64,000 bases of DNA from contig JADJNF010000007.1 of assembly GCA_016714445.1 (NCBI GenBank), positions 620,001 through 684,000 on the forward strand, given 5' to 3'. The position numbers were made by a program, and so were the translations under genes. Under the pieces are notes generated by a model that saw only the letters and a list, made by a program, of their open reading frames with translations, ran no database searches and was not told the DNA's origin. This stretch comes from Saprospiraceae bacterium (GTDB lineage Bacteria; Bacteroidota; Bacteroidia; Chitinophagales; Saprospiraceae). This document shows positions 9,901-17,597 of the stretch, in pieces. How positions within the stretch are numbered: the stretch's first letter is position 1; each line of letters starts with the position of its first letter.

Positions 9901-11770
9901 TTCTGTCTACTACATCAATTTCTGTAGTTGTTGTTGTCACATTTCCACATGCATCAACTACATAAAATCTCACCCATGTACGACCCAAAGGAAGGCCTAT
10001 TATTCTGTATGCATTGGCTCCTGTAATAACTCCCGGCGTACCTAAAACACTGGTAACACCATCACTAGATACAAATGGCAACTCAGGGAAAGGATCCAAA
10101 TTACAGTTTACAGGATCATTGGAGTTAGGAGACTTTTTAAATTTAACATAAAAATTAGGTTTAGGATTAGGATCGCAATCTGTTATTTTTATGACAATTT
10201 TTGAGAAATCTACTATCCATGTCGCAGTACAACTGTAAGGATCAGCATTTAGCACATCACCTGCACCGGAATTACAGAATGGGGAAGGTACTTTTGGTTT
10301 TTCTGTGAGAACCGGACCTTCATCATCAATCACTTTTATGATTTGATTACAATTTCTGATTTGACCGGTACACCAGTCCAGAATAGTCCATACTCTCAGC
10401 ACTTTAAAGCTCTGTGGGCAAATGTCTATTCTTGTATCAGAAAATGTAGTGTTTATTTTACAAATTGAATTGTTTCCTAATATTCCTATACCACTATTTA
10501 CACCATCAACATAAGGTGCTCCGGTTTCGCTAACATCAGGATAACCATTGTTATTTAAATCCCATTTTTCCACGAGATCAAGTTCATTAATAAATGTACC
10601 GTTACAATTTAAATGATTAAAATTATCTCCAATACCATCATAATTATATGGACATATCAAGCTACTGATAGTAATTGGGCTAAATACGATATCATGCTCA
10701 CAAATCTGTGACAAGTTACCATATTTATCCTTATATCTGTACCTGATGGTTCTGATAGCTCGTGGTTCGCTTACACCACACGTCCCATCATGGATTACAT
10801 CTGAAATCAGTTCAAATATAGGTGGTGATGGACATGTTGTAGTATTACAATTTTCATTTACATAATACGGATGATTAATAAAATTCAATGTGCTGTAAGT
10901 AACATTTAATCCTGTAACTGTAAATGGAGTTGCAGGAGAAGTTGTTCTAATGATTCTTACTATCCAGGTACCTTGAAACTGATTTCGTAAGATTCCTACA
11001 GTAGAAAGATTATTGTCATCAAAATTAGAAGATGAACCTACTACTGTAAGTGGTCGTAAAGACACAGGTGCAGGTGTCACTTTAACAACAGAAACAGAAT
11101 AATTTGCACTACCTAATGAAGTGCTAACTGAAGCTCTTAGTTGGCTAAGTACTTCAGAGTATTGGTGATCTGTTGCAATAGTGACAGCAATATCATGCTG
11201 CCATGCACCTGAAACTAAAGCACCAGCAGATGGAGCTAAAGTGGTTACATCACTATTTACTAATCTGTTGGTGGTAGATTTGGTAAGATAAGTACTCAAA
11301 TCTTCATAACAACCGACAGTAACGTCCGGAAAACAAGTCACCACAGGTGCAAGCTTGTCTTCGATTTTGACTGTACCCCAACAAGAATTGGCTCCAAGTC
11401 GCACTCTTACTGTTAGGGTTTGGCCAACATTGGCACAAGTAACCCAATAATTGCCCACATATGCAAGGCTAGTATTGGGGTTAATACCTGAAGGTGGCGC
11501 CAAAGGTACTCCATTTGCTCCCAAAACTTCAACTACGTAATTACATGAAGGTGAAAGACCTTGTCCTTCCAACATCATATCTGCGGTAATTTCGACTATA
11601 CAGTCTTCATCCATGGACACCTGGACCAGGTTGTTACATGCCAGAGGGCAACTCGTAACTTGTGCCTGAAGTCCGGAGTACCAGATCGTCAGCAAAGCCG
11701 ACAGCATACTCATTTTGATAAACCTACCAAAACGAATATGTTTTGTAAGTGTAAATTTCTCCGATTTCAT
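6929..11770 (-). CDS. Giant HYR-like/dockerin/cohesin surface protein with T9SS type A signal
   Basis: 1613-residue secreted protein. An N-terminal hydrophobic signal ends near residue 36 (LQAQVTSC). Residues about 40-1200 hold repeated Cys-rich beta modules with (D/E)DKxPPVxxC and DNC motifs resembling HYR-type domains. A carboxypeptidase-regulatory-like module precedes a type I dockerin at about 1256-1316 (DHLNGVSTLDLVMIQRHIL; DVNKDNKVTAADLVELRKLI) with a further VGDINGS element near 1370. A cohesin-like domain follows at about 1387-1520, and a type A T9SS signal (PNPFTATTSIGF ... GVMFYELESN) ends the protein. It is probably an adhesin or matrix protein, with the dockerin available for a cohesin partner such as the neighbouring protein (inference). 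A terminator follows the gene. Confidence 0.9.
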   Translation of the reverse strand: MKSEKFTLTKHIRFGRFIKMSMLSALLTIWYSGLQAQVTSCPLACNNLVQVSMDEDCIVEITADMMLEGQGLSPSCNYVVEVLGANGVPLAPPSGINPNTSLAYVGNYWVTCANVGQTLTVRVRLGANSCWGTVKIEDKLAPVVTCFPDVTVGCYEDLSTYLTKSTTNRLVNSDVTTLAPSAGALVSGAWQHDIAVTIATDHQYSEVLSQLRASVSTSLGSANYSVSVVKVTPAPVSLRPLTVVGSSSNFDDNNLSTVGILRNQFQGTWIVRIIRTTSPATPFTVTGLNVTYSTLNFINHPYYVNENCNTTTCPSPPIFELISDVIHDGTCGVSEPRAIRTIRYRYKDKYGNLSQICEHDIVFSPITISSLICPYNYDGIGDNFNHLNCNGTFINELDLVEKWDLNNNGYPDVSETGAPYVDGVNSGIGILGNNSICKINTTFSDTRIDICPQSFKVLRVWTILDWCTGQIRNCNQIIKVIDDEGPVLTEKPKVPSPFCNSGAGDVLNADPYSCTATWIVDFSKIVIKITDCDPNPKPNFYVKFKKSPNSNDPVNCNLDPFPELPFVSSDGVTSVLGTPGVITGANAYRIIGLPLGRTWVRFYVVDACGNVTTTTTEIDVVDRTPPVAVCDEFTVVTLSNNGQARVFAHTFDDGSHDNCTEVGFQVSRMTAGCGTRDDVSTVNPTNPANQTLPGRYVQFCCDDLSRQEVDGNRDGVINALDRGYIQVILTVWDDANQDGFFGPPTNTGFPNPNYPDNSNTCMVIIKVEDKVPPVITCPINVTINCGADTSSLVLGRPVYSATPLSTPYFTDNCPNPSMTWKNTGTIDNCGQGVITRTFTVTDNGGRTATCSQTITVRNTTPYDGPVRNLTTGVWKNLDNKEVNGCMNIDTDPSKTGVPELGNGPCSQVAYTYEDQLFPFVEGVCFKILRKWTVIDWCRFAPNRDINGDLYPTSPTANINIWTYTQIIKVSETVKPVIAISSKADTDAFGDNCTGIVDLKNSATDCTPSAQLKWSYVIRLENASGTIFRTGITNDASGTFPVGTYHIKWTVEDLCGNQSTVDYIFRVLDKKKPTPYCISELTTVVMPTTGSISIWAKDFDKGSSDNCPGKLWFTFDGARPVASKLTIEHYFKGNGLNATQAEYEAGTAQLWRPLDCSSAKWYTCDELGQNTENMSVWDASGNTDYCTVTLNVQANGTACSGARVAGNVGTEKNQMIKDVQITLENMDSNETRSNMTNTLGHFEFIGMSGNVSYRITPEKDDDHLNGVSTLDLVMIQRHILQIDKFNSAYKFIAADVNKDNKVTAADLVELRKLILGIYIELPNNKSWRFLDKAINISDIANPWGVNEYIGINNFTTSMMENNFTGVKVGDINGSAVTNFNGASTENRSKTLTFVAEDQSFQAGQNVKMDITADNFTNMSGAQWTFNFDQTSMEFQGVSSGAIQMNNENVNVLQANNGKLAFSWNDFKGVTIDKDKVLFTIEFRATANNTLTNTVKFSSDITKAEAYTHDLSEINLGLTFRNDKTSDAVFALDQNNPNPFTATTSIGFTLPSAGEAKLTIYDITGKVLKTITNTYPKGRSEVNIASEEINAQGVMFYELESNGLKATKKMIYLNK

Positions 11771-11848
11771 GAGATAATTTGATTTAATTATAAACTAAAA
11801 AATGATTCCAAATCTTTCTCAGACCTAAGTAAGGAGAAATACTGTTGC

Positions 11849-11872
11849 AAAAAGTGGCAAGGGGATGCCCAC
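11849..11872 (-). terminator. Probable terminator of the NarL-type regulator
   Basis: On the minus strand a short imperfect hairpin (GTGGGCA ... TTGCCAC, one bulged G) is followed by TTTTTG, 36 bp beyond the stop at 11908. It suggests that the regulator and the giant surface gene downstream are separate transcripts. Confidence 0.5.
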
Positions 11873-11907
11873 AAAAAAAAATGGATTATTTATGTTTAAA
11901 ACAAAAA

Positions 11908-12576
11908 CTATACCAATTGATGATCGATGGTAAATTTGATAAGATTTACGGTATTGTTCACTCCGAATTTTTTCATTATTCTTTTCCGATGTGCCGATAC
12001 GGTTTGATCACTTATGAATAGCTCTTGTGCTATTGTCTTGTTATTTTTAAACTGTACAATCAGAGATAATATCTGTTTTTCTCTGTTCGTCAGTTTTTGT
12101 TTAAGTAAATATCTATCTTCATAGACTTTCTTTCTATCTGTAGAACTTGCTCTTTCCTTTTTATCAAACTCAGGAGTAAGTCGCAAGCCATCTGCCAGAT
12201 AAGTTTTGCCTTCAAGTACCTGATCTATACACTGAATCAGTTCGAGAGAGTGGTTTGACTTCAACACATATCCATCTGCTCCCTGTATGAAAGCGTCTCT
12301 AACAAAATGAGCTTCACCATAATTACTCAATACAATGATTCGAATACCCGGTTGCGCCTTCTTTAGTTCAGAAATGAAAGATGCACCTTTGGTGTCTGCG
12401 ATGGCTAATTCGATAATCAATAAATCAATCGGCATCACAGTCATTTTATTGAGTTCTTCAAGACTATATGCAACACCTACTATCTTTATAGGCGGAAATC
12501 TCATATCAGTCAATATGGCTTGTATTCCTTCTGTAAACATTTTCTGATTATCAGCTATTACAGCTCTCGTGGCCAT
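11908..12576 (-). CDS. NarL/LuxR-type response regulator with degenerate receiver
   Basis: 222-residue DNA-binding regulator. Residues 1-125 form a CheY-like receiver and about 158-222 a LuxR-type helix-turn-helix (LTNREKQILSLI ... FISDQTVSAHRKRIMKKFGVNN). The receiver is atypical. The phosphoacceptor position after the PIDLLII strand is Glu56 instead of Asp, and the acidic pocket reads ADN (Asp9, Asn10) instead of two acidic residues; Ser84 and Lys106 of the switch remain. Phosphorylation is therefore unlikely, and Glu56 may mimic the active state (inference). No sensor kinase is adjacent. The gene sits directly upstream of the giant dockerin surface gene on the same strand and may control it. 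Confidence 0.88.
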   Translation of the reverse strand: MATRAVIADNQKMFTEGIQAILTDMRFPPIKIVGVAYSLEELNKMTVMPIDLLIIELAIADTKGASFISELKKAQPGIRIIVLSNYGEAHFVRDAFIQGADGYVLKSNHSLELIQCIDQVLEGKTYLADGLRLTPEFDKKERASSTDRKKVYEDRYLLKQKLTNREKQILSLIVQFKNNKTIAQELFISDQTVSAHRKRIMKKFGVNNTVNLIKFTIDHQLV

Positions 12577-13136
12577 GTGTGTAAAATTAATAGGTTAAAA
12601 AAATAAAATTCGCTTGTATATAATAATCCACTTTGTATAAGACAATTAATATGCCAAACTAATTTATAAGTCTCAGCTATAAAATAAAATAGCACCCAAT
12701 AACCAAAATATTGCGATTCAAAATAAGACATAACTACACACTATCATAAGAATACGCATGATAATTAATCTTAATTTGTTTTTGTTGATTTTTTTTATTT
12801 TTTGATTACTTTGGCATAAAGAGTCACGCATTGGTACTTTATTCAGGTAGGACTTGAACATATAAAGATGATAAAAACATAAACCATTCGGGTGTATCCC
12901 ATTTTTGCACAAAAGAACCTTAAGCAAGGGTGCATTATAGGAACCATTGTGTTGTTTTAATGCTTCTTAGCTTAATATTCTATCAACCAAAATGAGATAT
13001 ACCCAACAATTCAGATAATTTTATTGAGTTTGATATCCTTTCCAGATTCTATCGGAATTAAACTGAGTCTGCTTGGATATTTCCAACAGAAAAAAATGTG
13101 AGACTCTCCAAAAATTGATGAGTTATGTGGAGAAAA
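12577..13136. other. Intergenic region without a recognised gene
   Basis: About 560 bp between the NarL-type regulator and the glycosyltransferase terminator. Frames are short and not protein-like on either strand. No TAnnTTTG box was found close upstream of the regulator start at 12576. I see no RNA gene or repeat. Confidence 0.55.
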
Positions 13137-13151
13137 AGCTACTCCGTAGCT
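13137..13151 (-). terminator. Short intrinsic terminator after the glycosyltransferase
   Basis: A 6-bp perfect stem AGCTAC-GGA-GTAGCT read on the minus strand is followed by five T residues. It is 85 bp beyond the glycosyltransferase stop at 13236. Confidence 0.55.
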
Positions 13152-13235
13152 ATAAAAGACAAGCTCAGGTATTTTATCCTATTGTCGTTTTAAACCCAAA
13201 AATCAGAATAGAATGATGTATTATAATGTAATGAC

Positions 13236-14468
13236 TTACATTTGTATATTGTCCTTCTTATAGACAGGATTGTCTTTCAGGCTTTTGTATTTTTCAAGTA
13301 GTTTTATAGCGTTCACGCCATGATCATAGTAGTCTTCTACAAAAGTCCTGGCAGCTTTCCCAATCAAATTTTTATCTTTAGCACCTGACAGCACATCTGA
13401 AATCTGAGCAATAAAGGCTGTAGGATCATCAGCTACGAGCAAATGAGTATCATTTTCTGCATAAATACCTTCTTTACCCAAAGTGGTAGTTATCACAACT
13501 TTACCCAATGCCATACCTTCCAAAATCTTCACCCTCATGCCACTACCAGAAAATAAAGGCACAATCATCATGCTATATTTTTCCATAAATTCGATGGCAT
13601 CAGGTACTTCTCCATGTATGATGACATTATTAAGCTGAAGTGTTTTGAATGAATCGGGAGTATTTCTGCCAGCGATGTGAAATTTTAATTTGGGAAATTT
13701 TTGATTCAACTCAGGCCAAACATTTTCGACAAACCACATCAGACCTTCCATATTCGGGATCCAGTCCAATGCTCCTATAAAACATATATCATTAGATACA
13801 GTGGATGTTGAAATGGTGGTATAATTCTTCATATCCAAGCCAATCGGAGAAGACATGGCTCCATTTTTATACCCCAGATTTTTAAATTTCCGAAGGTCTC
13901 TTTCAGAAACAGCTACCAGATAATCGTATTTATTCAGATGCTCCAGCTCGAATCGTTTTAATTTTTTGGTAAGATACTGAAGGTACCACCTTTTGGGAAG
14001 AAATTTTGTATTGGATGTGATACGTTCCCATATTTCAAACTCTACATTGTGCGCCCGCATGGTTATAAGGGCATCTGAATATTGTTTGATGACGTCTATA
14101 TATGGTGCCAGATACAAAGTCTCAAGCTGAACTACATCATATTTATTTTTTTTGAGTAATTCTATCAGCTTATTTCTGAAATCCGGACAAATAAATCTGC
14201 TTACATGGTATGAATCACTGCTAAATAGATTTTTGAAAGCATCAAGAGTTTTAATGCTGTTGTCGAGAGCAGTTACATGTATTTCTTTGTAATGGTTAAA
14301 ATCAGAAGGAAGATCACTGATTTCCATATAATGCTTGGATGTGTTCATGCTAAGCAAAGAAATCTCACAGCCTAAGTTATGTAAAGCATTACTCAGGTAT
14401 GTTACCGCTATGGATTCTCCATCTTTTAATGGATAAGGAAACTTTTTACACAACTGAAGGATCTTCAT
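13236..14468 (-). CDS. Glycosyltransferase family 4
   Basis: 410-residue GT-B fold transferase, probably acting in polysaccharide or glycan assembly at the inner membrane. It begins MKILQLCKKFPYPLKDGESIA, the usual GT4 N-terminal strand and donor loop. The C-terminal half shows FIGALDWIPNMEGLMWFV, FHIAGRN and MIVPLFSGSGMRVKILEGMALGKVVITT, the nucleotide-sugar-binding GSGxRxKxLE signature that resembles TIGR03087-type transferases. A longer frame extends upstream to 14555, but a candidate -7 box at 14511-14504 lies inside that extension and the family start fits the ATG at 14468. It stands alone between two terminator or spacer regions. Confidence 0.88.
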   Translation of the reverse strand: MKILQLCKKFPYPLKDGESIAVTYLSNALHNLGCEISLLSMNTSKHYMEISDLPSDFNHYKEIHVTALDNSIKTLDAFKNLFSSDSYHVSRFICPDFRNKLIELLKKNKYDVVQLETLYLAPYIDVIKQYSDALITMRAHNVEFEIWERITSNTKFLPKRWYLQYLTKKLKRFELEHLNKYDYLVAVSERDLRKFKNLGYKNGAMSSPIGLDMKNYTTISTSTVSNDICFIGALDWIPNMEGLMWFVENVWPELNQKFPKLKFHIAGRNTPDSFKTLQLNNVIIHGEVPDAIEFMEKYSMMIVPLFSGSGMRVKILEGMALGKVVITTTLGKEGIYAENDTHLLVADDPTAFIAQISDVLSGAKDKNLIGKAARTFVEDYYDHGVNAIKLLEKYKSLKDNPVYKKDNIQM

Positions 14469-14503
14469 AAAACTACAGCTATCGGTTCTAACTAATAGGG
14501 ATG

Positions 14504-14511
14504 CAAAGGTA
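14504..14511 (-). promoter_or_regulatory. Candidate -7 box of the GT4 gene
   Basis: TACCTTTG on the minus strand fits TAnnTTTG. Transcription would start near 14500, 32 nt before the ATG at 14468, which supports that start over the upstream in-frame one. The -33 element is weak. Confidence 0.5.
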
Positions 14512-14769
14512 ACTTTTAAAAACAAAAAACACATTAAATGCTTTTTATTTTTCAATAGTTTGTACCCTATATTTTTTTGTTATTAAAAAATCAGTATTCA
14601 ACTATGTAAACTTAACACCACACATTTTTATTGTAAAATTTGTTAATAATTTATTAAAATAATCATATATGATATTTTCAATAATTTAAAAATCTTGTTT
14701 CTAATTGCTTAAATATAAATAATAATACTATGTATATGGGGATTACAATTCAGGACTCAAGATTTATGA
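14512..14769. other. A+T-rich intergenic spacer
   Basis: About 260 bp of very A+T-rich sequence between the GT4 promoter region and the stop of the TIGR01777 gene. I see nothing coding or structured in it. Confidence 0.55.
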
Positions 14770-15696
14770 TCAGATATTCTTTTGAAGGACATGTACTACT
14801 GCTTCACCCACTTTATTATGCTCAAAGTTAAATCCACTGTTAAGTAATCTGTCCGACATTATCCTATCAGAATTTAAAACTACATTGGCCATCTCTCCCA
14901 GCATCCATCTGAGGCTAAATTCGGGAGCAGGTATAAGCAAACCTTTCATCCCACCAGTCTGCATGATGTCTTTCATCATCTCTTTATTCGTAAGTTGTTG
15001 TAGGGCTACTGCATTATAAATGCCATTAAATTGCTGATTCTCTATCGATTCCAAACAAAGTCGGCTCAGGTCAGTAATATGTATCCAAGGATAATATTGA
15101 TCACCTTTTCCAAAATAATTAAAAATCCCAAGTTTTTTTGTCATCAACATTTTGGGCAAAGCTCCTCCAAGGGAACTCATCACTATGCCTATTCTAAGAA
15201 TGATCGTTCTGCTACAAAGTGCCCCGGCATCCCATGCAGCCTTTTCCCAGGCAACGCAACATTCTGACAAAAATTCATTACCCGGTAAACTATTTTCTGT
15301 AAGTATTTCAGTACCACGGTCTCCATAGTATCCAACAGCAGATGAAGAAACATATGTCATGGGATGTATTTTGTGCAATTTAAGATACTTTTTAATGGTC
15401 TCCGCACTGTTAACTCTACTTGCAATAAGTTCTGTTTTTCTTTGATCGGTCCATCTTTGATCTGCGATACCAGCTCCGGCAAGATTTATGATGTGATCGG
15501 GACTGGGAATATCATCTATGGTTTTTTTATCGGTATCCCAGACAGCATACTCTACCCCAGCCTGATATGAAGTTTTCTTTTTTCTCGAAAGGATGATGAC
15601 ATGATATTTTGATGTATCAATGATATTGACCAAATGTTTGCCTACGAGACCATCACCACCTGCAATCAATATTGTTTGCTTATTTGATTTAGACAT
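14770..15696 (-). CDS. TIGR01777 family SDR-type epimerase/oxidoreductase
   Basis: 308-residue atypical short-chain dehydrogenase (NAD-dependent epimerase family, TIGR01777). The N-terminus has a Rossmann motif in the form ILIAGGDGLVGKHLV, followed by HIINLAGAGIADQRW, the TYVSSSAVGYYGDRG active-site segment (Ser and Tyr of the SDR triad) and a C-terminal DUF1731-like tail (LLIPAPEFSLRWMLGEMANVVLNSDRIM). Substrate unknown. A frame continues to a TTG at 15726, but the ATG at 15696 is preferred because the Rossmann strand starts eight residues later. The gene is divergent from the oligopeptide importer. Confidence 0.9.
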   Translation of the reverse strand: MSKSNKQTILIAGGDGLVGKHLVNIIDTSKYHVIILSRKKKTSYQAGVEYAVWDTDKKTIDDIPSPDHIINLAGAGIADQRWTDQRKTELIASRVNSAETIKKYLKLHKIHPMTYVSSSAVGYYGDRGTEILTENSLPGNEFLSECCVAWEKAAWDAGALCSRTIILRIGIVMSSLGGALPKMLMTKKLGIFNYFGKGDQYYPWIHITDLSRLCLESIENQQFNGIYNAVALQQLTNKEMMKDIMQTGGMKGLLIPAPEFSLRWMLGEMANVVLNSDRIMSDRLLNSGFNFEHNKVGEAVVHVLQKNI

Positions 15697-15810
15697 AATA
15701 TTATAATTATAATAGTGCTCGATCAAACAAAAAAAAGGTAGTCTGGTTTCATTTTGAGGTTAACAAATTGCTAAGAGTGATTAATATTATGTATTTATCA
15801 TATTATTGAT

Positions 15811-15818
15811 TATTTTTG
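15811..15818 (+). promoter_or_regulatory. Candidate -7 box of the oligopeptide importer
   Basis: TATTTTTG matches TAnnTTTG. Transcription would begin near 15822, 17 nt before the ATG at 15839. A TTG -33 element is not evident. Confidence 0.4.
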
Positions 15819-15838
15819 TATTTGCTAAATAACCTGTT

Positions 15839-17593
15839 ATGACCAAGTATCTTTCATTTATACTATTTGCAGCAATTTGTTTATTTTCTTCCTGTAAAGG
15901 AGATTTAAACCCAGCAGATAATACCATCAACATTCGACTGAAAAAGGATCCTGAAAGGATAAATCCACTTATTTTTCCTAACCCTACTGCCAGAGAAGTG
16001 TATCAGTATATCCATCTTCCCTTAGCAGACTTTGACCCGGAGACACTTGAGCTGACCCCTCTACTCATCACATCTATACCGTCAGAAATGAGCATTGATA
16101 CAGGTCTTTATACAGGTGGAATCTACTTTGATATCGAACTATCGAATGATGCAAAATGGGACAATGGCAGCCCAATCACAGCGAAAGATTATTTATTCAC
16201 CATCAAAGCAATCAATCTGCCGCTTACAAATGCAGGTAAATATCGTGAAATCACCCAAAATATTACTGATGTTCTTGCTGACCCAGCCGACCCAAAAAAA
16301 TTCAGGGTAATTTTTGCCAAAGACTACATGCTGGCACTTGAAGCTGCAGTAAATATAGAATTATATCCAAGGTATTACTACGATAGTTTGGATGTGCTGG
16401 CGAAATATAATTTTTCAGAAATCAACGAAAAAAACGAAGAAAAGCTAAAGGCAGATAGTGCCCTTGTCGGATTTGCTGACCAATTTAATAGCAATGATTT
16501 ATCACGTAATAAAATGAGCGGTGCCGGCCCATACAGATTTGTCTCCTGGACAGCTGACCAGAACATTGTACTGGAGAAAAAAGATGACTACTGGGCTAAA
16601 GATAAAAAATCACCCTCATTGCAGCAAGGACCAAGCAGGATTGTTTTCCATATTATCCCTGACGAACTTACAGCAGTAACCCAACTTAAAGCAGGATCCA
16701 TTGATATTATAAATGAAATTTCAGCTGAAAGCTATGCTGAATTATCAAATGATACCACTCAAAAGAGTAAATATAATTTTTATCATCCTTCACTTATGAA
16801 GCATTATTATATAAATGTCAACAATCAGGACCCCAAATTGAGTGATAAAAATGTTAGACGCGCACTGGCACATCTGATAGATGTTGACAATGTCATTAAA
16901 AATCTTGAAAATGGAATGGCTGTAAGTTCTGTCGGTCCGATTCATCACATTAAAAAAACATTCAACAAAACGCTTGTTCCCATCAAATATGACCCTGAAA
17001 ATGCTAAAAAGTTGCTCAATGAAGCTGACTGGAAAGATACCGATAATAATGGAATCATCGATAAAGTAATAGGTGGTAAAAAAGTCGAAATGGAATTGGA
17101 AATATTTGTTTCAAGCCAACCGTTGGGCAAAAAAATTGCCATAATGTTGCAGGAAAGTGCATCCAAAGTGGGTATAAAAATAAAAATAACAGAAAAGGAT
17201 TTTAAACTAATCAGGTCAGAGAATCTCAAAACCCGGAAGTATCATCTGGTACCCGCAGTTTTATCGCAGGATATTATTGCCTGGGACGATTTGAGCAAGT
17301 GGCATTCAGAAAATGACACACCGGATGGTTCAAATGATATGTCCTACAGAAGTGTTGCCACCGATACGCTGATTAATAAAATCATCACCACAAAATCTGA
17401 TTCCGATAGGATCAGTTTATATCAACAGATACAAGAACAAATCTATATGGATCAGCCAGCCATTTTCTTGTATTCGCCTGAGGAAAAAATAATAATCAGC
17501 AAAAAATGGAACTCTTCATCTACTATAAAACGACCAGGGTACATGGCAAATACCTTCACTCTTGCAGGAAGTCCCGTCCTTTCGAACAATTAA
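15839..17593 (+). CDS. Oligopeptide ABC transporter substrate-binding lipoprotein (SBP_bac_5)
   Basis: 584-residue extracytoplasmic solute-binding protein of the OppA/DppA family. A lipoprotein signal (CLFSSC) places Cys at about residue 19, so the protein is probably membrane-anchored. The SBP_bac_5 body shows NAKWDNGSPITAKDYLFTIKAI, SGAGPYRFVSW, VLEKKDDYW and the NVRRALAHLIDVDNV segment. It should deliver peptides to the two permeases encoded next; the gap to the first is 4 bp, so they form an operon. The ligand, whether oligopeptide, dipeptide or other, cannot be read from sequence. Confidence 0.93.
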   Translation: MTKYLSFILFAAICLFSSCKGDLNPADNTINIRLKKDPERINPLIFPNPTAREVYQYIHLPLADFDPETLELTPLLITSIPSEMSIDTGLYTGGIYFDIELSNDAKWDNGSPITAKDYLFTIKAINLPLTNAGKYREITQNITDVLADPADPKKFRVIFAKDYMLALEAAVNIELYPRYYYDSLDVLAKYNFSEINEKNEEKLKADSALVGFADQFNSNDLSRNKMSGAGPYRFVSWTADQNIVLEKKDDYWAKDKKSPSLQQGPSRIVFHIIPDELTAVTQLKAGSIDIINEISAESYAELSNDTTQKSKYNFYHPSLMKHYYINVNNQDPKLSDKNVRRALAHLIDVDNVIKNLENGMAVSSVGPIHHIKKTFNKTLVPIKYDPENAKKLLNEADWKDTDNNGIIDKVIGGKKVEMELEIFVSSQPLGKKIAIMLQESASKVGIKIKITEKDFKLIRSENLKTRKYHLVPAVLSQDIIAWDDLSKWHSENDTPDGSNDMSYRSVATDTLINKIITTKSDSDRISLYQQIQEQIYMDQPAIFLYSPEEKIIISKKWNSSSTIKRPGYMANTFTLAGSPVLSNN

Positions 17594-17597
17594 CTAA

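Noticed and set aside
12718..12927. Minus-strand frame of 69 codons in the spacer upstream of the NarL-type regulator
   Set aside because: Composition is not protein-like, no signal or motif, no promoter in place; it is a chance frame in A+T-rich DNA.
13137..13151. Possible CRISPR or tRNA-like structure in the 12.6-13.2 kb spacer
   Set aside because: Only one short hairpin with a T tail is present; no repeats and no cloverleaf, so a terminator is the better reading.
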